Source: Halorhodospira halophila (GTDB lineage: Bacteria; Pseudomonadota; Gammaproteobacteria; Nitrococcales; Halorhodospiraceae). Taken from it: DNA of 64,000 nucleotides. Each line of letters starts with the position of its first letter. Position 1 is the first letter of the stretch. Both the position numbers and the translations under genes were made by a program. The stretch covers positions 1-64,000 of the forward strand of contig NZ_NHSN01000016.1 in assembly GCF_016653405.1 (NCBI RefSeq). The letters are read 5' to 3'. Of this stretch, positions 44,978 to 54,172 are shown piece after piece. The notes under the pieces are model-generated. The model was not told the DNA's origin and searched no databases. It saw only the letters and a program-made list of their open reading frames with translations.

Positions 44978-46240
44978 CTAGGCGTCCTTGACACCCTTGG
45001 CGGTGGGCCCCGGGTGCGCCAGCCCTGCCGCCTGATCCAACCGCGGATGACCCTGGCGGAAGGTGTCGCGCAGTCGGCCGCTGCCGTCGTCCTGAGCATC
45101 GAGGGCCTGCAGGGTCCCGGTGACCAAGTGGATGGCCGCCAGCACATCGCCGGTGTGGCCGCTCTCCGAAATGGTGTGCATGTTGCGCACCGGGATCCCC
45201 AGCGAGGCGGCGGTGCAATCGACGTTGCCGAGCACCCCGGCCATGCCGTCGGTGCCGGTATCGCGACCGCTGACGTCGCGCTGGACAGGGATCTCCTGCT
45301 CGCTGGCCACGCGCTGGATCACGGCGTTGAGCTGCTCGCTGGCCACGGCACCGACGGTGTAGGTCACCCCGGCCCCCATGGTCAGCGGCTGGAAGCGCTT
45401 GTCCGAAACCCCGGGGGCGGCAACGTAGTCCTGGTCCACGTCCACGGCGATCAGTGCATCCGGGCGCAGCTCGCTGGCCAGTACGCGGCTGCCGAAGCGG
45501 CCGATCTCCTCGTAACTGGCGATGGCGAAGAGCATGCGCACGTTGCGAGCGCCGCCGGCCTGGGCGATCTGGTGCGCAGCCTCGGCAGTGGTGAAGCACC
45601 CCAGGCCGTTGTCCAGGTAGGCCCCGTAGAAGGTGTCCGGGCTGAACCCACGGCGGATAGGCCGGTTGAGGAGGATCGGATCACCGGGGCGGACGCCCAG
45701 CCCCTCGACCTGCTTCTTCTTGTTCTCGCCGTGGACCTGCAGCTCCAGGTAGAGCTGCTCCTTCTTGACGCCCTTACGCCCGGTGCGGGTCTCCTCGTCG
45801 GCGAAGTGGATGGCCCCTAGGGCCTCGATCGTGCCGCCCTCGATGCGCCGGTAAGCACCGGGGTTCTCCGGGGCCTCGCTGAACAGGGTGACCTCGTGGC
45901 CGATCAGCGTGCCGGGCAGGAAGGAGTCGCTGTCGATCCAGACCTTGCCGTCGTCGCCGATGCTACGCACCTGCATGCGGATCTTGTCGGCGTGGCCGAC
46001 CACCATCACCTTGAACAGGTCGTCCCGCCTCGGGTGGGTATCGAGGACGATCCCGGCGTGCCCCTGGAACTGGTGCACGCGCCAGTCGGCAGGCGCGAAC
46101 GAGTCGAAGTACGGCTTGAGCACCCCGTAGGTCATGGCCCCTTCGAGGCCAACGGGGCTGGGCGCGGCGAGGACGTCGCGCATGCGCTGGAACTGCTCTT
46201 CGGGCATGGACTGGGTCCACGGCTTGCTGGACTGGGACAT
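44978..46240 (-). CDS. M42 family metallo-aminopeptidase/endoglucanase-like protein
   Basis: The 420-residue dinuclear metallopeptidase has GHADKIRM (His/Asp), AYLDNGLG (bridging Asp), IASYEEIGRFG (catalytic Glu pair), VDVDQDYV and a late RNMHTISESGH. M42 enzymes are large cytoplasmic aminopeptidase assemblies; this version has a long insertion-rich N-terminal half and ends with a charged tail. ATG with GAGGAGGCCC upstream. It is convergent with the helicase gene. Confidence 0.85.
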   Translation of the reverse strand: MSQSSKPWTQSMPEEQFQRMRDVLAAPSPVGLEGAMTYGVLKPYFDSFAPADWRVHQFQGHAGIVLDTHPRRDDLFKVMVVGHADKIRMQVRSIGDDGKVWIDSDSFLPGTLIGHEVTLFSEAPENPGAYRRIEGGTIEALGAIHFADEETRTGRKGVKKEQLYLELQVHGENKKKQVEGLGVRPGDPILLNRPIRRGFSPDTFYGAYLDNGLGCFTTAEAAHQIAQAGGARNVRMLFAIASYEEIGRFGSRVLASELRPDALIAVDVDQDYVAAPGVSDKRFQPLTMGAGVTYTVGAVASEQLNAVIQRVASEQEIPVQRDVSGRDTGTDGMAGVLGNVDCTAASLGIPVRNMHTISESGHTGDVLAAIHLVTGTLQALDAQDDGSGRLRDTFRQGHPRLDQAAGLAHPGPTAKGVKDA

Positions 46241-46315
46241 GGGCCTCCTCTCGCGTGTGGCTATCGGATTGCGTGATACTGGTCGCCAGGCTCACACCAT
46301 AGCGCAGCTCAAGCC

Positions 46316-47590
46316 GTGGCATCGAACCGCAGATACGCCAGTGCCGGACTCGACGTCGGCACCTCCGGGTGCCGGGCGGCGGTGGTCGACCACCAGGGCG
46401 GGGTACTCAGCCGCGCCCGGGCCGAGTGGCCGGACGGCGTCATGCCCGCCGATCCGGAGACCTGGTGGGTGGTCGCCCGCTCGGCCCTGGCCCGGGCCGT
46501 GGCCGAGACGCGGCGACCGGTCGGCCGGGTGGCCGTGGACGGCACGTCCGGCACCGTTGTCTGGACCGCCACCGATGGCACGCCACTGACCCGCGCTATG
46601 CGCTACAACGAGCCTGCCGCCGGCACCTGGGCGGCGGTGGTCGCCCACCAGGCGCCGGCGACGAGCGGCGCCCACGGCAGCAGCTCCGGCCTGGCCCGCG
46701 CCCTGCACCTGGCCGCGCTCTACGGGTTGCGCGGCCCGTGCCAGCTGCTGACCCAGACCGACTGGATCGCCGGGCGGCTGTGCGGGCGTTTCGACTGCAC
46801 CGACGAGAACAACGCCCTGAAGCTGGGTTACGATCCGGTCAGCCGGTGCTGGCCGGACTGGCTCCAGAGGGTACCCCTGCCCGACGACTGCTTGCCCGCC
46901 GCTTTCGAACCGGGCACCGCCATCGGCACGATCCGCGCCGAGGTGGCCCGGGCCACGTACCTGCGCGACGATTGCCAGATCGTCGCCGGCACCACCGACT
47001 CCATCGCCGGTTTCCTGGCCACCGGCGCCCGCGTCGGCGGAGAGGCTGTCACTTCGCTGGGCACGACGCTGGCCCTGAAACAGGTGAGCCGCCAGCCGGT
47101 CTTCGCCCCGGAACACGGGGTCTACAGCCACCGCCTGGGCGATCAGTTCCTCGCCGGTGGTGCCTCGAACTGCGGCGCTGGCATCCTGACTCGCTACTTC
47201 AGCGAAGCGGAGCTAGAGGCCCTGAGCGCCCGGCTTGACCCGGACCACGACACCGGCCTGGACTACTACCCGTTGCCAGCCGTCGGCGAGCGCTTCCCCT
47301 ACGCCGACCCGCAGCTGCAACCGCGACTGGAACCCCGTCCCGAAGACCCGGTCCGCTTCCTCCAAGGGCTGATGGAGGGCGTCGCCGCCGTGGAAGCCGA
47401 GGGTTATCGCCGACTGCAGGAGCTAGGCGCACCGGCGCTGGAGCGCGTGATCACGGTGGGCGGCGGCGCCGCCAACCCGGCCTGGACGCGGATCCGCAGC
47501 CGCTACCTGGGCGTGCCCGTCAGCGCTGCCGAGGAGGCTGAGGCCGCCGTGGGCGCGGCCCGGCTGGCCGGCGGGCTGATCGACACCTAG
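46316..47590 (+). CDS. FGGY-family carbohydrate kinase, candidate D-ribulokinase
   Basis: Sugar kinase of 424 residues: N-terminal ATPase motif SAGLDVGTSGCRAAVVD, GTSGTVV, TQTDWIAGRL, the adenosine motif region TVGGGAANPAW and SLGTTLALK. It is shorter than xylulokinase and glycerol kinase and resembles the plant/cyanobacterial D-ribulose kinase type, which would suit an autotroph; this is inference. GTG start without a strong ribosome binding site. Its TAG stop shares CTAG (47587-47590) with the convergent gene. Confidence 0.8.
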   Translation: MASNRRYASAGLDVGTSGCRAAVVDHQGGVLSRARAEWPDGVMPADPETWWVVARSALARAVAETRRPVGRVAVDGTSGTVVWTATDGTPLTRAMRYNEPAAGTWAAVVAHQAPATSGAHGSSSGLARALHLAALYGLRGPCQLLTQTDWIAGRLCGRFDCTDENNALKLGYDPVSRCWPDWLQRVPLPDDCLPAAFEPGTAIGTIRAEVARATYLRDDCQIVAGTTDSIAGFLATGARVGGEAVTSLGTTLALKQVSRQPVFAPEHGVYSHRLGDQFLAGGASNCGAGILTRYFSEAELEALSARLDPDHDTGLDYYPLPAVGERFPYADPQLQPRLEPRPEDPVRFLQGLMEGVAAVEAEGYRRLQELGAPALERVITVGGGAANPAWTRIRSRYLGVPVSAAEEAEAAVGAARLAGGLIDT

Positions 47591-48414
47591 CTGGAATACC
47601 CGCCCTGTCGACGACGCCCGGCCGGCTCCAGGCTGCCGTCCGTGAAGGCGCTCGGGTAACGGCGCAGCACCTCGGGGCCGTACTCCCGGGCGCGTCGCTC
47701 GTCGTCCCGCTTGCGGTACGGATCGAACACCCGCCCCGGCGGCAGCGGCTTGCGCGGGTCCATGTACCAGCAGTAGAAGTCCCACTCCTCCTGCAGCCGC
47801 CCCAACGGCACACTGAGGTGATTGTCCGGGCGGAGGGCGCTGAACCCGCCGAAATGACCGCCGTAGGACCCCGGACTGTACTCGGGGATGACCTGTAGCT
47901 CCTGCCAGGGCACCTCGATGTATTCGCCTTCACCAACCGGCGGGAGGGAGACGGTCTGGTTGCGACGATCGAAGGTCACCGTGTGCGGGGGCCGCTTGCC
48001 CCGGCGCATGCGGATATAGCTGCGCAACTGGCGCAGGGCGATGGCCAGGGCATACGCCGGCAGGAAGGCCAGCAGCAGGGAGAGGAGAGCAAGGGCGCCG
48101 GTCAACACGGCAAAACCAGACGGATACTCTATAAAAGTGCCGTGCACCGAAATCGCTGATCCTGCCACGAGCAAAAGCAGATAGGAGCCACCCGCGACAA
48201 GCGGAGAGAAAACCACATCGCCCGAATCACACTTACAAGCTATCTCGATGCGACTGTCATCTGCCCTAGCCGAGGCAGGAGCTTGTTGTAGTGTCCAGTC
48301 TATTATTGGCCAAGAGGGCAAACGGCCCAGATCCTTGGCCAGCCAGGGCCTTAAGGCCGAACGGCGGGCCAGCCAGCGACTGATCAACGGCGGCCGGTAG
48401 AACGTCAGTGCCAT
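47587..48414 (-). CDS. Two-span membrane protein, candidate immunity protein of the upstream T6SS effector
   Basis: Unknown 275-residue protein. It starts MALTFYRPPL and has a first segment of about 75 residues containing two cysteines (CKCDSGD). Two adjacent transmembrane helices follow at about 78-130, then a soluble C-terminal half rich in Tyr/Trp/Arg (FYCWYMDPRKPLPPGRVFDPY). It may belong to the DUF6708-type proteins seen next to T6SS effectors, but I am not certain. ATG 48414 has GGGAGGG upstream, 13 bp after the effector stop. The coding DNA at about 48100-48330 is clearly less GC-rich than its surroundings. Confidence 0.6.
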   Translation of the reverse strand: MALTFYRPPLISRWLARRSALRPWLAKDLGRLPSWPIIDWTLQQAPASARADDSRIEIACKCDSGDVVFSPLVAGGSYLLLLVAGSAISVHGTFIEYPSGFAVLTGALALLSLLLAFLPAYALAIALRQLRSYIRMRRGKRPPHTVTFDRRNQTVSLPPVGEGEYIEVPWQELQVIPEYSPGSYGGHFGGFSALRPDNHLSVPLGRLQEEWDFYCWYMDPRKPLPPGRVFDPYRKRDDERRAREYGPEVLRRYPSAFTDGSLEPAGRRRQGGYSS

Positions 48415-48427
48415 CGAGCCCTCCCTG

Positions 48428-51400
48428 TCACGCCCCCGTCCCCTGATCGCCCGCCGCCCGGGTAAGTACCTCCTCCACGGTGAGGGCACGGGCAAGCACC
48501 GCGGCCTCGGCCCGGCCGTGCCAGGCGGGTACCGGCACCCGGGCCACCCAGTAGCGAGGTGTCCCGTCCGCCTCGGGCTCCGGCAGGGAGTCGTCACCAC
48601 CACCACCGGCCGCCGGCGCCACCCGCTGGCGGACGAGGAAATACAGCTCGCCGCGCCACCCCGCCGGGACCGACACCTGGTCCCAGGAGAGCGTCAGGCT
48701 CAGGGCGCCCGGCGCCCCCAGGGGCTCCGCCTCAAGGAAGGCGGGCGGCAGCGGGGTGAGCTCTCCGCCAGCGCCGCTCTCGGGACAGCGCAGGACCCGG
48801 CACTCCAGGCGGTCCCGCCGCCAGACCACCCCCTCCAGGGTCAGGCGGACCTGACGCAGGCCACCGCGACCGCCCAGCTGCTGGCTGTACTCGGCGGCCA
48901 CCCGCAGCGGCGGCCGGTGCAGGACCCGCTGCCACCAGGCAGCCACGGCCGGCCAGTCGTCCCAGCTGCCGACTTCGGCGGGCCGCCGGGGCTGCGGCCC
49001 GGCCTCCACCGCCCGGGCGACCCAGGCCCACCCCGGATCCCCGGCCGATGCCCCCAGCCGCTGCCGTGCCGATGCGGTGAAGGGGCCATTGCGGCAGAAG
49101 TCCGCAAACCGGGCGTCGGTTAAAAGTGAAGCCATCCCGGAAAGAGCAATACCAGCCACAAGGAAAGCTGCGCCTAGAACACCACCACTTGAAAGCCAGA
49201 AAATCCCGGCTGCGCTATACATCATCCCGGCGATAAGCCATGTGCGACCAGCCATCTGGTCATCCCGTCCGTACCGTCCTGAAGCCGCTCCCCAGGCATA
49301 CGCCGCACTCGCAAAGGCTGCCGTCCTGCCGAACCAATTGACCCGGGACGCAAGCCGCTCCATGCGCGCGTACCGCGGGTCCCCCAACGGGATCCGCGGC
49401 TTCAGATAGGCCAACCGGGTCTGGGCCAGGAGCTCGGCCAGGGTCAGGGAGGAGGCTACGGCCCCGGCGATGTGGTACCAGTCCTCGGTGCGGGTCTGGC
49501 GCACGGCCTGGCCGATGTTGATCAGCTCCAGGGCGCCGAAGACGCTGCGCAGTGCGTGGCCGCCGGAGCTGGTGGAGAGGCGTTCGGCCAGGTCGGCCAG
49601 GCGTCCCTCCGGCATGCGGGTGGAACGCAGCTCGCGGACGCGGACCTCCTCCTCGATGCGCAACTCGGCGGCGCGCGGGCTGCCGAGGATCTGTAGCAGG
49701 CCATGGCCAGCATCGGCGGTGACGGCGTGGTAGTCCGGGGTGCCTGCGGCAAGGATGCGGAAGCGCCGCTCGTGGCCCTGGTGCTCGATGCGCAGGGTCC
49801 GGGTCTCGCCACCTGCTGGCGCCCCGGCCCGGCGCTGGAGCTCGGCGAGCGGGACGCCATCAAGGTCGGGTGCCGGGTAGCTGACCGTGGTCACTTCCAG
49901 CCCGGCCAGCAGGGACAAGCCGGGCAGCTCGCGGAAGCGCCGGGTGATGCGCAGCACGTGCTCAAGGGCGTCCCCCTGGTAGGTCACCGGCTCGGCAAAG
50001 GTGCTCAGCAGCAGGTACAGGACCTCCGCCGCATCGTCGGCGGTCACCGCACGGCGCTGCTCGGCCAGGTCGCAGCAACGCTCCCCCGCCTGGAGCCGCC
50101 GCGGAGCCCGGGCGAGCTGGATTTCCAGATCCCGGGTCGGGCGCGGCAAACCCGACCCCCGTGCCCCGGCGCCCAAGGCCAGGGGCTCCGCCGGCAGCAG
50201 GCGCGCCGCCACCCGGGCCAGCCCGGCCGGCTCGCCCTCGGCAGCGAGGACGGTGCGCAACAGGGCACGGGCCTGCTCCAGGTCGGCGGTGTCCGCCTCG
50301 CCCTCGGCCTCCGGGGTATCGCCGATGTGGCCGTCGGCTGCGTCTGCCGGCACCGCCAGCTCATGGAAGTGCACCCCCAGGGCGGCCAGGCCCTCTAGGA
50401 TCCGCCGCGGGCTGTTGTCGACGTAGTCCGCCAGGGCGTCGGCGTAACGCTGACTGCCGAGCAACGCCAACCGCTGGCGACGTACCCGGCGGAGGGCGGC
50501 GCGGAGCTCGCTGCGCTCGGCCACGCCGAGCAACCGTTCGAGAAACTCGCGGTCCGGCGACCGCTCGCCGGGACCCAGGCGCTCCTCTACGAAGGCCAGC
50601 CGGAAGGTCCCCGCCGCCACCGCGTGGAGCGACTCGGCCGCCGCCAGCTGCTGCTCATCCACCTCGGGCGTCGCCCCGGCGGCCAGACGCTCCGGGTCGG
50701 TGCCGGTCTGCAGCCCGACGACCAGGGCCTCGAGATGATCCGCCAGCGCCGCCTGCTCGCGGGCCAGCCGACGCGCCTCACCCAGGGGATCGTCGAGGTA
50801 GAGCACCGCCAGGCCGTCGTCGGCGTAGGGGCTGAGGTCCTCGCGCACCGGTTCGGACTCCCCCTCCTCGGCCTCGGCGTCGCAGAAGGCGCCGCTCGCA
50901 CCGATCCGCCCCGAATCGCCGGGCCCGGTGTCGGCCCTATCGGCAGGATCGATCGGGAAGAAGCGGTCCTCGGCGGGCGGCTCGGCATCCGGCGGCGCTG
51001 CGTCGTGGGCACCGGCACGGGGGTCATCAGGGGCAAGCCCACCGGCGGCCGCTACCCGCGCCCAGGGCAGCTGCACGGCCGAGAACAGCCCCTCCAGACT
51101 CACCGGTGCGCCCCCGACGCGCATCGGCAGCAGCAGCACCGGCCGCCCCTCGCCGCCCGGGCGCCGCACGTCGCCGCGCTCGTAGGCCAGGTTGACCTCG
51201 TGGAGGCGCCCGCGGGGATGGACGTAGCACTCGCGCCACAGGTACCGCCGGCCGCCCTCCCGGCGGAACAGGTAGAGCCAGCCGCCGAAGCCGAAACCGG
51301 CGTCCCGGTGGCGCAGCTCGGCGTTGCGGGCAAAGCGCACCAGGGTGGGCATCAGGACCGTAGGCGGCGAGGCGGCGGCCTCCGCCTCGTCCTCCGGGAG

Positions 51401-52114
51401 CCAGACCGGCTGCTCGGCCCCACGGGTGAGGGGGATCTTGCAGAACCCGTGGTGCCGGTCGGCGTCGATCAGGCTCAGCCTCAGCGCACCGGGGCCCTCC
51501 GGGAGCTCCTCGATCCGCGCCACCCACCCCTCGCCGTCGTGGACGCTCCAGCGCAGGGCCCGACTGCGGAACCAGTCGTCCTGCTCGGGCTCGGCCACCA
51601 CCTCCCCGGGCAGAGGGGCATCGGGTCCGCCGCAGATGTCGACGCGCGTCTGCGGCCGGGGGTGGGAGGCCGGGGCCGGGTCGCCGCCGGCCAGGGTGCT
51701 CGGCGGCAGCTGCTCCTGAAGCAGCGGGGCCGGCGGGGTGTTCTCGTGATTGGCTACCATCGGGTCGAGGGCCCGGGCCACCGGCATACCTTCGACGAAG
51801 ACATCCGGCGAGCCGCTACCGGGGAGGAAGGTGGCCGGCCCGGTGATCGTCCCGGAGACGGTGCCCCCTTTATCGCCGCCCTCGTCACCGCGGGAGCGCG
51901 CGAACTGCGAGCCCTCGGTACAAACCGGGTGCCCCTCGACGAAGACCGTGCCGGCGGTGGCCGCGGCGTCGCGAGACTCGGCGACGTTGAGATAGGGGAT
52001 CGACACCGTCGAGCTGCCCACCGTAGTGCGGCAGACGTCGGTGGTCAGCAACTCGCCGCCCGAGCCGGCGTGCACCAGGGTGCGGCCATTGGCGGTGACC
52101 GTGGGCCGGCTCAT
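48428..52114 (-). CDS. DUF4150/PAAR-like type VI secretion effector with C-terminal membrane region
   Basis: 1228 residues. The first 130 residues form a DUF4150 (PAAR-like spike) domain (MSRPTVTANGRTL, SIPYLNV, GDEGGDKGGTVSG). A middle region (about 180-380) has a YLFRREGG and WRECYVHP pattern reminiscent of the VasX N-terminal region. Long helical, acidic stretches follow, then three to four hydrophobic helices at about 875-1000 and a beta-rich C-terminus. No enzymatic motif is seen, so a pore-forming, VasX-like toxin is the best guess. The membrane part (49110-49330) has lower GC. It is coupled to the upstream thiolase-like gene (ATGA) and followed by the candidate immunity gene. Confidence 0.78.
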   Translation of the reverse strand: MSRPTVTANGRTLVHAGSGGELLTTDVCRTTVGSSTVSIPYLNVAESRDAAATAGTVFVEGHPVCTEGSQFARSRGDEGGDKGGTVSGTITGPATFLPGSGSPDVFVEGMPVARALDPMVANHENTPPAPLLQEQLPPSTLAGGDPAPASHPRPQTRVDICGGPDAPLPGEVVAEPEQDDWFRSRALRWSVHDGEGWVARIEELPEGPGALRLSLIDADRHHGFCKIPLTRGAEQPVWLPEDEAEAAASPPTVLMPTLVRFARNAELRHRDAGFGFGGWLYLFRREGGRRYLWRECYVHPRGRLHEVNLAYERGDVRRPGGEGRPVLLLPMRVGGAPVSLEGLFSAVQLPWARVAAAGGLAPDDPRAGAHDAAPPDAEPPAEDRFFPIDPADRADTGPGDSGRIGASGAFCDAEAEEGESEPVREDLSPYADDGLAVLYLDDPLGEARRLAREQAALADHLEALVVGLQTGTDPERLAAGATPEVDEQQLAAAESLHAVAAGTFRLAFVEERLGPGERSPDREFLERLLGVAERSELRAALRRVRRQRLALLGSQRYADALADYVDNSPRRILEGLAALGVHFHELAVPADAADGHIGDTPEAEGEADTADLEQARALLRTVLAAEGEPAGLARVAARLLPAEPLALGAGARGSGLPRPTRDLEIQLARAPRRLQAGERCCDLAEQRRAVTADDAAEVLYLLLSTFAEPVTYQGDALEHVLRITRRFRELPGLSLLAGLEVTTVSYPAPDLDGVPLAELQRRAGAPAGGETRTLRIEHQGHERRFRILAAGTPDYHAVTADAGHGLLQILGSPRAAELRIEEEVRVRELRSTRMPEGRLADLAERLSTSSGGHALRSVFGALELINIGQAVRQTRTEDWYHIAGAVASSLTLAELLAQTRLAYLKPRIPLGDPRYARMERLASRVNWFGRTAAFASAAYAWGAASGRYGRDDQMAGRTWLIAGMMYSAAGIFWLSSGGVLGAAFLVAGIALSGMASLLTDARFADFCRNGPFTASARQRLGASAGDPGWAWVARAVEAGPQPRRPAEVGSWDDWPAVAAWWQRVLHRPPLRVAAEYSQQLGGRGGLRQVRLTLEGVVWRRDRLECRVLRCPESGAGGELTPLPPAFLEAEPLGAPGALSLTLSWDQVSVPAGWRGELYFLVRQRVAPAAGGGGDDSLPEPEADGTPRYWVARVPVPAWHGRAEAAVLARALTVEEVLTRAAGDQGTGA

Positions 52115-53145
52115 GCGGATGCCTCCCCGCGCGACCCGCCAGCCTCTCCCCCACCTTCGCCGGGTCGTCGCAGTTCCAGGGCGCCGGCAACTCCGCCGCC
52201 CACGGCCGTGAGGAGAACCCGCTGCGGGCCTGACGCGACGCGCAACAGACCGGCCGCCGCCACCAGCTGCAGGGGCAGCGTGGCGGCCCCGGCGAAGCCC
52301 AGGGCCCGCCAGACGAGGTGGCGCGCCGCGACGGGCTCCCGGCGCAGAGCGGGCACTAGGCGGCGCGCGTTCGCCCAGGCGTGGCGTTCGGCCGGGGTCC
52401 GGCCGAATCCGTGGAGCTCGGCCCGGTCGCCGCCCTCCTCCGCCTCCGGCACCGCCGTCTGGAGCACCCGTTGCCAGGCTCCCGGCTGCTCCGGCGGACC
52501 GCCCAGGGCAAAACGCCGGAGCCGCACATCTGCCGCCCCGGCCCCGCGGTCACCGTGCAGTAGCAGGAAGGCGGCACCATCCGCGGCCGCCGGCCCGTCG
52601 ACGGCAGGGAGACACTGGCGACGGACCCTTGGGTCGGCGCAGGCGGCCGGGGCGGCACAGGCATCCAAGCCACCGATCAGGATGCTTGTCAGGCGGCGCT
52701 CGACCACCGCCTGAACGGCGCGGTGAAGCAGCTGCAGGGGCGCCATCGCCCCCTGCGGCCGCCACCAGCGGACTCGCCGCAGGGCCGGCACCCGCTCTAC
52801 CAGCTCCCCGACCAACCGGTCACGCCGTGCCCAGCACGCCCCGGGCCGGTGCGGGCCCGGCGGCAGGAGCACTGCCGCCGCGGGCTCCGCTGTCGCCAGC
52901 CGTTCGCGGAGCCGGGCCGCGCTGTCGCCGAGCAGGCGCTCCATCCGTGCCGCGTAGCCATCGCCCTCCCGGGCCGGATCGCTGAACACCGGGATTGGCT
53001 CCTGCGGCGCCTCGCCGAGGACCTCGGGCTGCGCGATGCGGTGGCCATCAACCACCGCGCAGGCCAGGGTGGCGGGATCGGCGCCGGCGGCGTGCTGGAC
53101 AGCCAGCGGCTGGACGAACACGGCAGCGGGCGTGGTACGGCTCAT
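52111..53145 (-). CDS. Thiolase/beta-ketoacyl-synthase-like protein of the T6SS effector module
   Basis: 344 residues with the C-terminal half of a ketoacyl-synthase fold (SILIGGLDAC, PAAADGAAFLLLHGD) but no catalytic cysteine in the usual place. Such pseudo-thiolases are regularly encoded with DUF2169 and DUF4150 proteins in effector modules and are likely structural or chaperone factors rather than enzymes. Overlaps of four nt (ATGA) with the genes on both sides show tight translational coupling. Confidence 0.72.
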   Translation of the reverse strand: MSRTTPAAVFVQPLAVQHAAGADPATLACAVVDGHRIAQPEVLGEAPQEPIPVFSDPAREGDGYAARMERLLGDSAARLRERLATAEPAAAVLLPPGPHRPGACWARRDRLVGELVERVPALRRVRWWRPQGAMAPLQLLHRAVQAVVERRLTSILIGGLDACAAPAACADPRVRRQCLPAVDGPAAADGAAFLLLHGDRGAGAADVRLRRFALGGPPEQPGAWQRVLQTAVPEAEEGGDRAELHGFGRTPAERHAWANARRLVPALRREPVAARHLVWRALGFAGAATLPLQLVAAAGLLRVASGPQRVLLTAVGGGVAGALELRRPGEGGGEAGGSRGEASA

Positions 53146-54161
53146 CGCTCACCCCTTTCCAGGCCACCAGTGTCCACGCGCAGCGCCCAGCCCGGCCCCG
53201 GCGATGGCTCCGCCAGCCAGCCCCGCCAGACGACCCACACCCGGGCAGCATCGGCGTCGATGCCCAGGGTGTCGGCGTGCACCGGTACCCGCCGCCCACG
53301 CCCGGGCCGGCACAGGGTGACCTGCGGGCCACCGCCGGGCAGCCGCCAGGTGACGGTGCGCTCCGGCTCCGCATCCGGGATCACCCCCTGCAGACGGATG
53401 CGCTCACCGCCCTGCAGTGGGGCAGCGATGCGCTGATCCGCAGGGGCGGCGTTCCAGGCATCGGGATGCGGTAGGCGCCGGTAGCGCAGCCGGCCCTGCC
53501 GGTAGGCCTCGGCGTCCAGCTGGCCGAAGCGCCGGGCCCGGGGGGCCCAGGCGGCGGCCAGCGGGCCGAAACCAGCCGGGGCCCCGCGCCGGGTCGCGCG
53601 CTGACCATCCCACAGCAACCGGGGCTGCGGCCCGGCGGCGGCACCCAGCCACACGGTCCGGTGCCCCCGCCCGACCGGATTGCGGGCATAGCGCCGATGC
53701 CGGGGCCCACCCGGTGGCCCGCCGTAGGCCAACTCGTAGGTGAGCGGCACCGGGAGCTCCAGGGGCCGGGGCGGGCTGGACCCGCGCGGCGCCCGCTCGC
53801 CGACGGCCCAGACCCGCTTGGGCGCCAGGCAGGGCCGGCCGCCGGCGTCCTCGACGCTCAGGCAGGCCGTCGCGCAGTCCTGGCCCGGCGGCGGCTGCAC
53901 GGCACCGTGAAGCAGGCAGTCGCAACCCTGCTTGAAGGGGACGCACTCGGAGGCAGCCACCGGCGCACTGTCGGCGGGATCCCCGGCGTAGCGCTCGGCG
54001 GGCTCCAGCGCCGGTGGTGCATCGTCGAGGTGCAGCGCGCCGGCCGCCCCACCGCGGAAGAAGCCGGCCTTGACCGCCACCACGATCCCCGGGCGCCCAG
54101 CGGCGTCGAGGTCCGCCCAGGCGCGCGCGTCCAGCGGCCCCTGCACCGAAACGGACAGCAT
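53142..54161 (-). CDS. DUF2169 adaptor/chaperone for a PAAR-like T6SS effector
   Basis: 339 residues. DUF2169 hallmarks are SECVPFKQGCDCLLHG, KRVWAVGER, PVPLTYELAYGG, the RNPVGRG segment and, near the middle, GFGPLAAAWAPR plus WNAAPADQR. DUF2169 proteins are known to load DUF4150/PAAR effectors on VgrG in other proteobacteria. That function is inferred here from the domain and the gene order. Confidence 0.85.
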   Translation of the reverse strand: MLSVSVQGPLDARAWADLDAAGRPGIVVAVKAGFFRGGAAGALHLDDAPPALEPAERYAGDPADSAPVAASECVPFKQGCDCLLHGAVQPPPGQDCATACLSVEDAGGRPCLAPKRVWAVGERAPRGSSPPRPLELPVPLTYELAYGGPPGGPRHRRYARNPVGRGHRTVWLGAAAGPQPRLLWDGQRATRRGAPAGFGPLAAAWAPRARRFGQLDAEAYRQGRLRYRRLPHPDAWNAAPADQRIAAPLQGGERIRLQGVIPDAEPERTVTWRLPGGGPQVTLCRPGRGRRVPVHADTLGIDADAARVWVVWRGWLAEPSPGPGWALRVDTGGLERGER

Positions 54162-54172
54162 CGGCGCAGGCC

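Noticed and set aside
50624-52714. A 696-codon open frame on the + strand across the effector and thiolase-like genes
   Set aside because: The minus-strand frame carries the DUF4150 motifs and coupled starts; the plus frame shows no recognisable domain.
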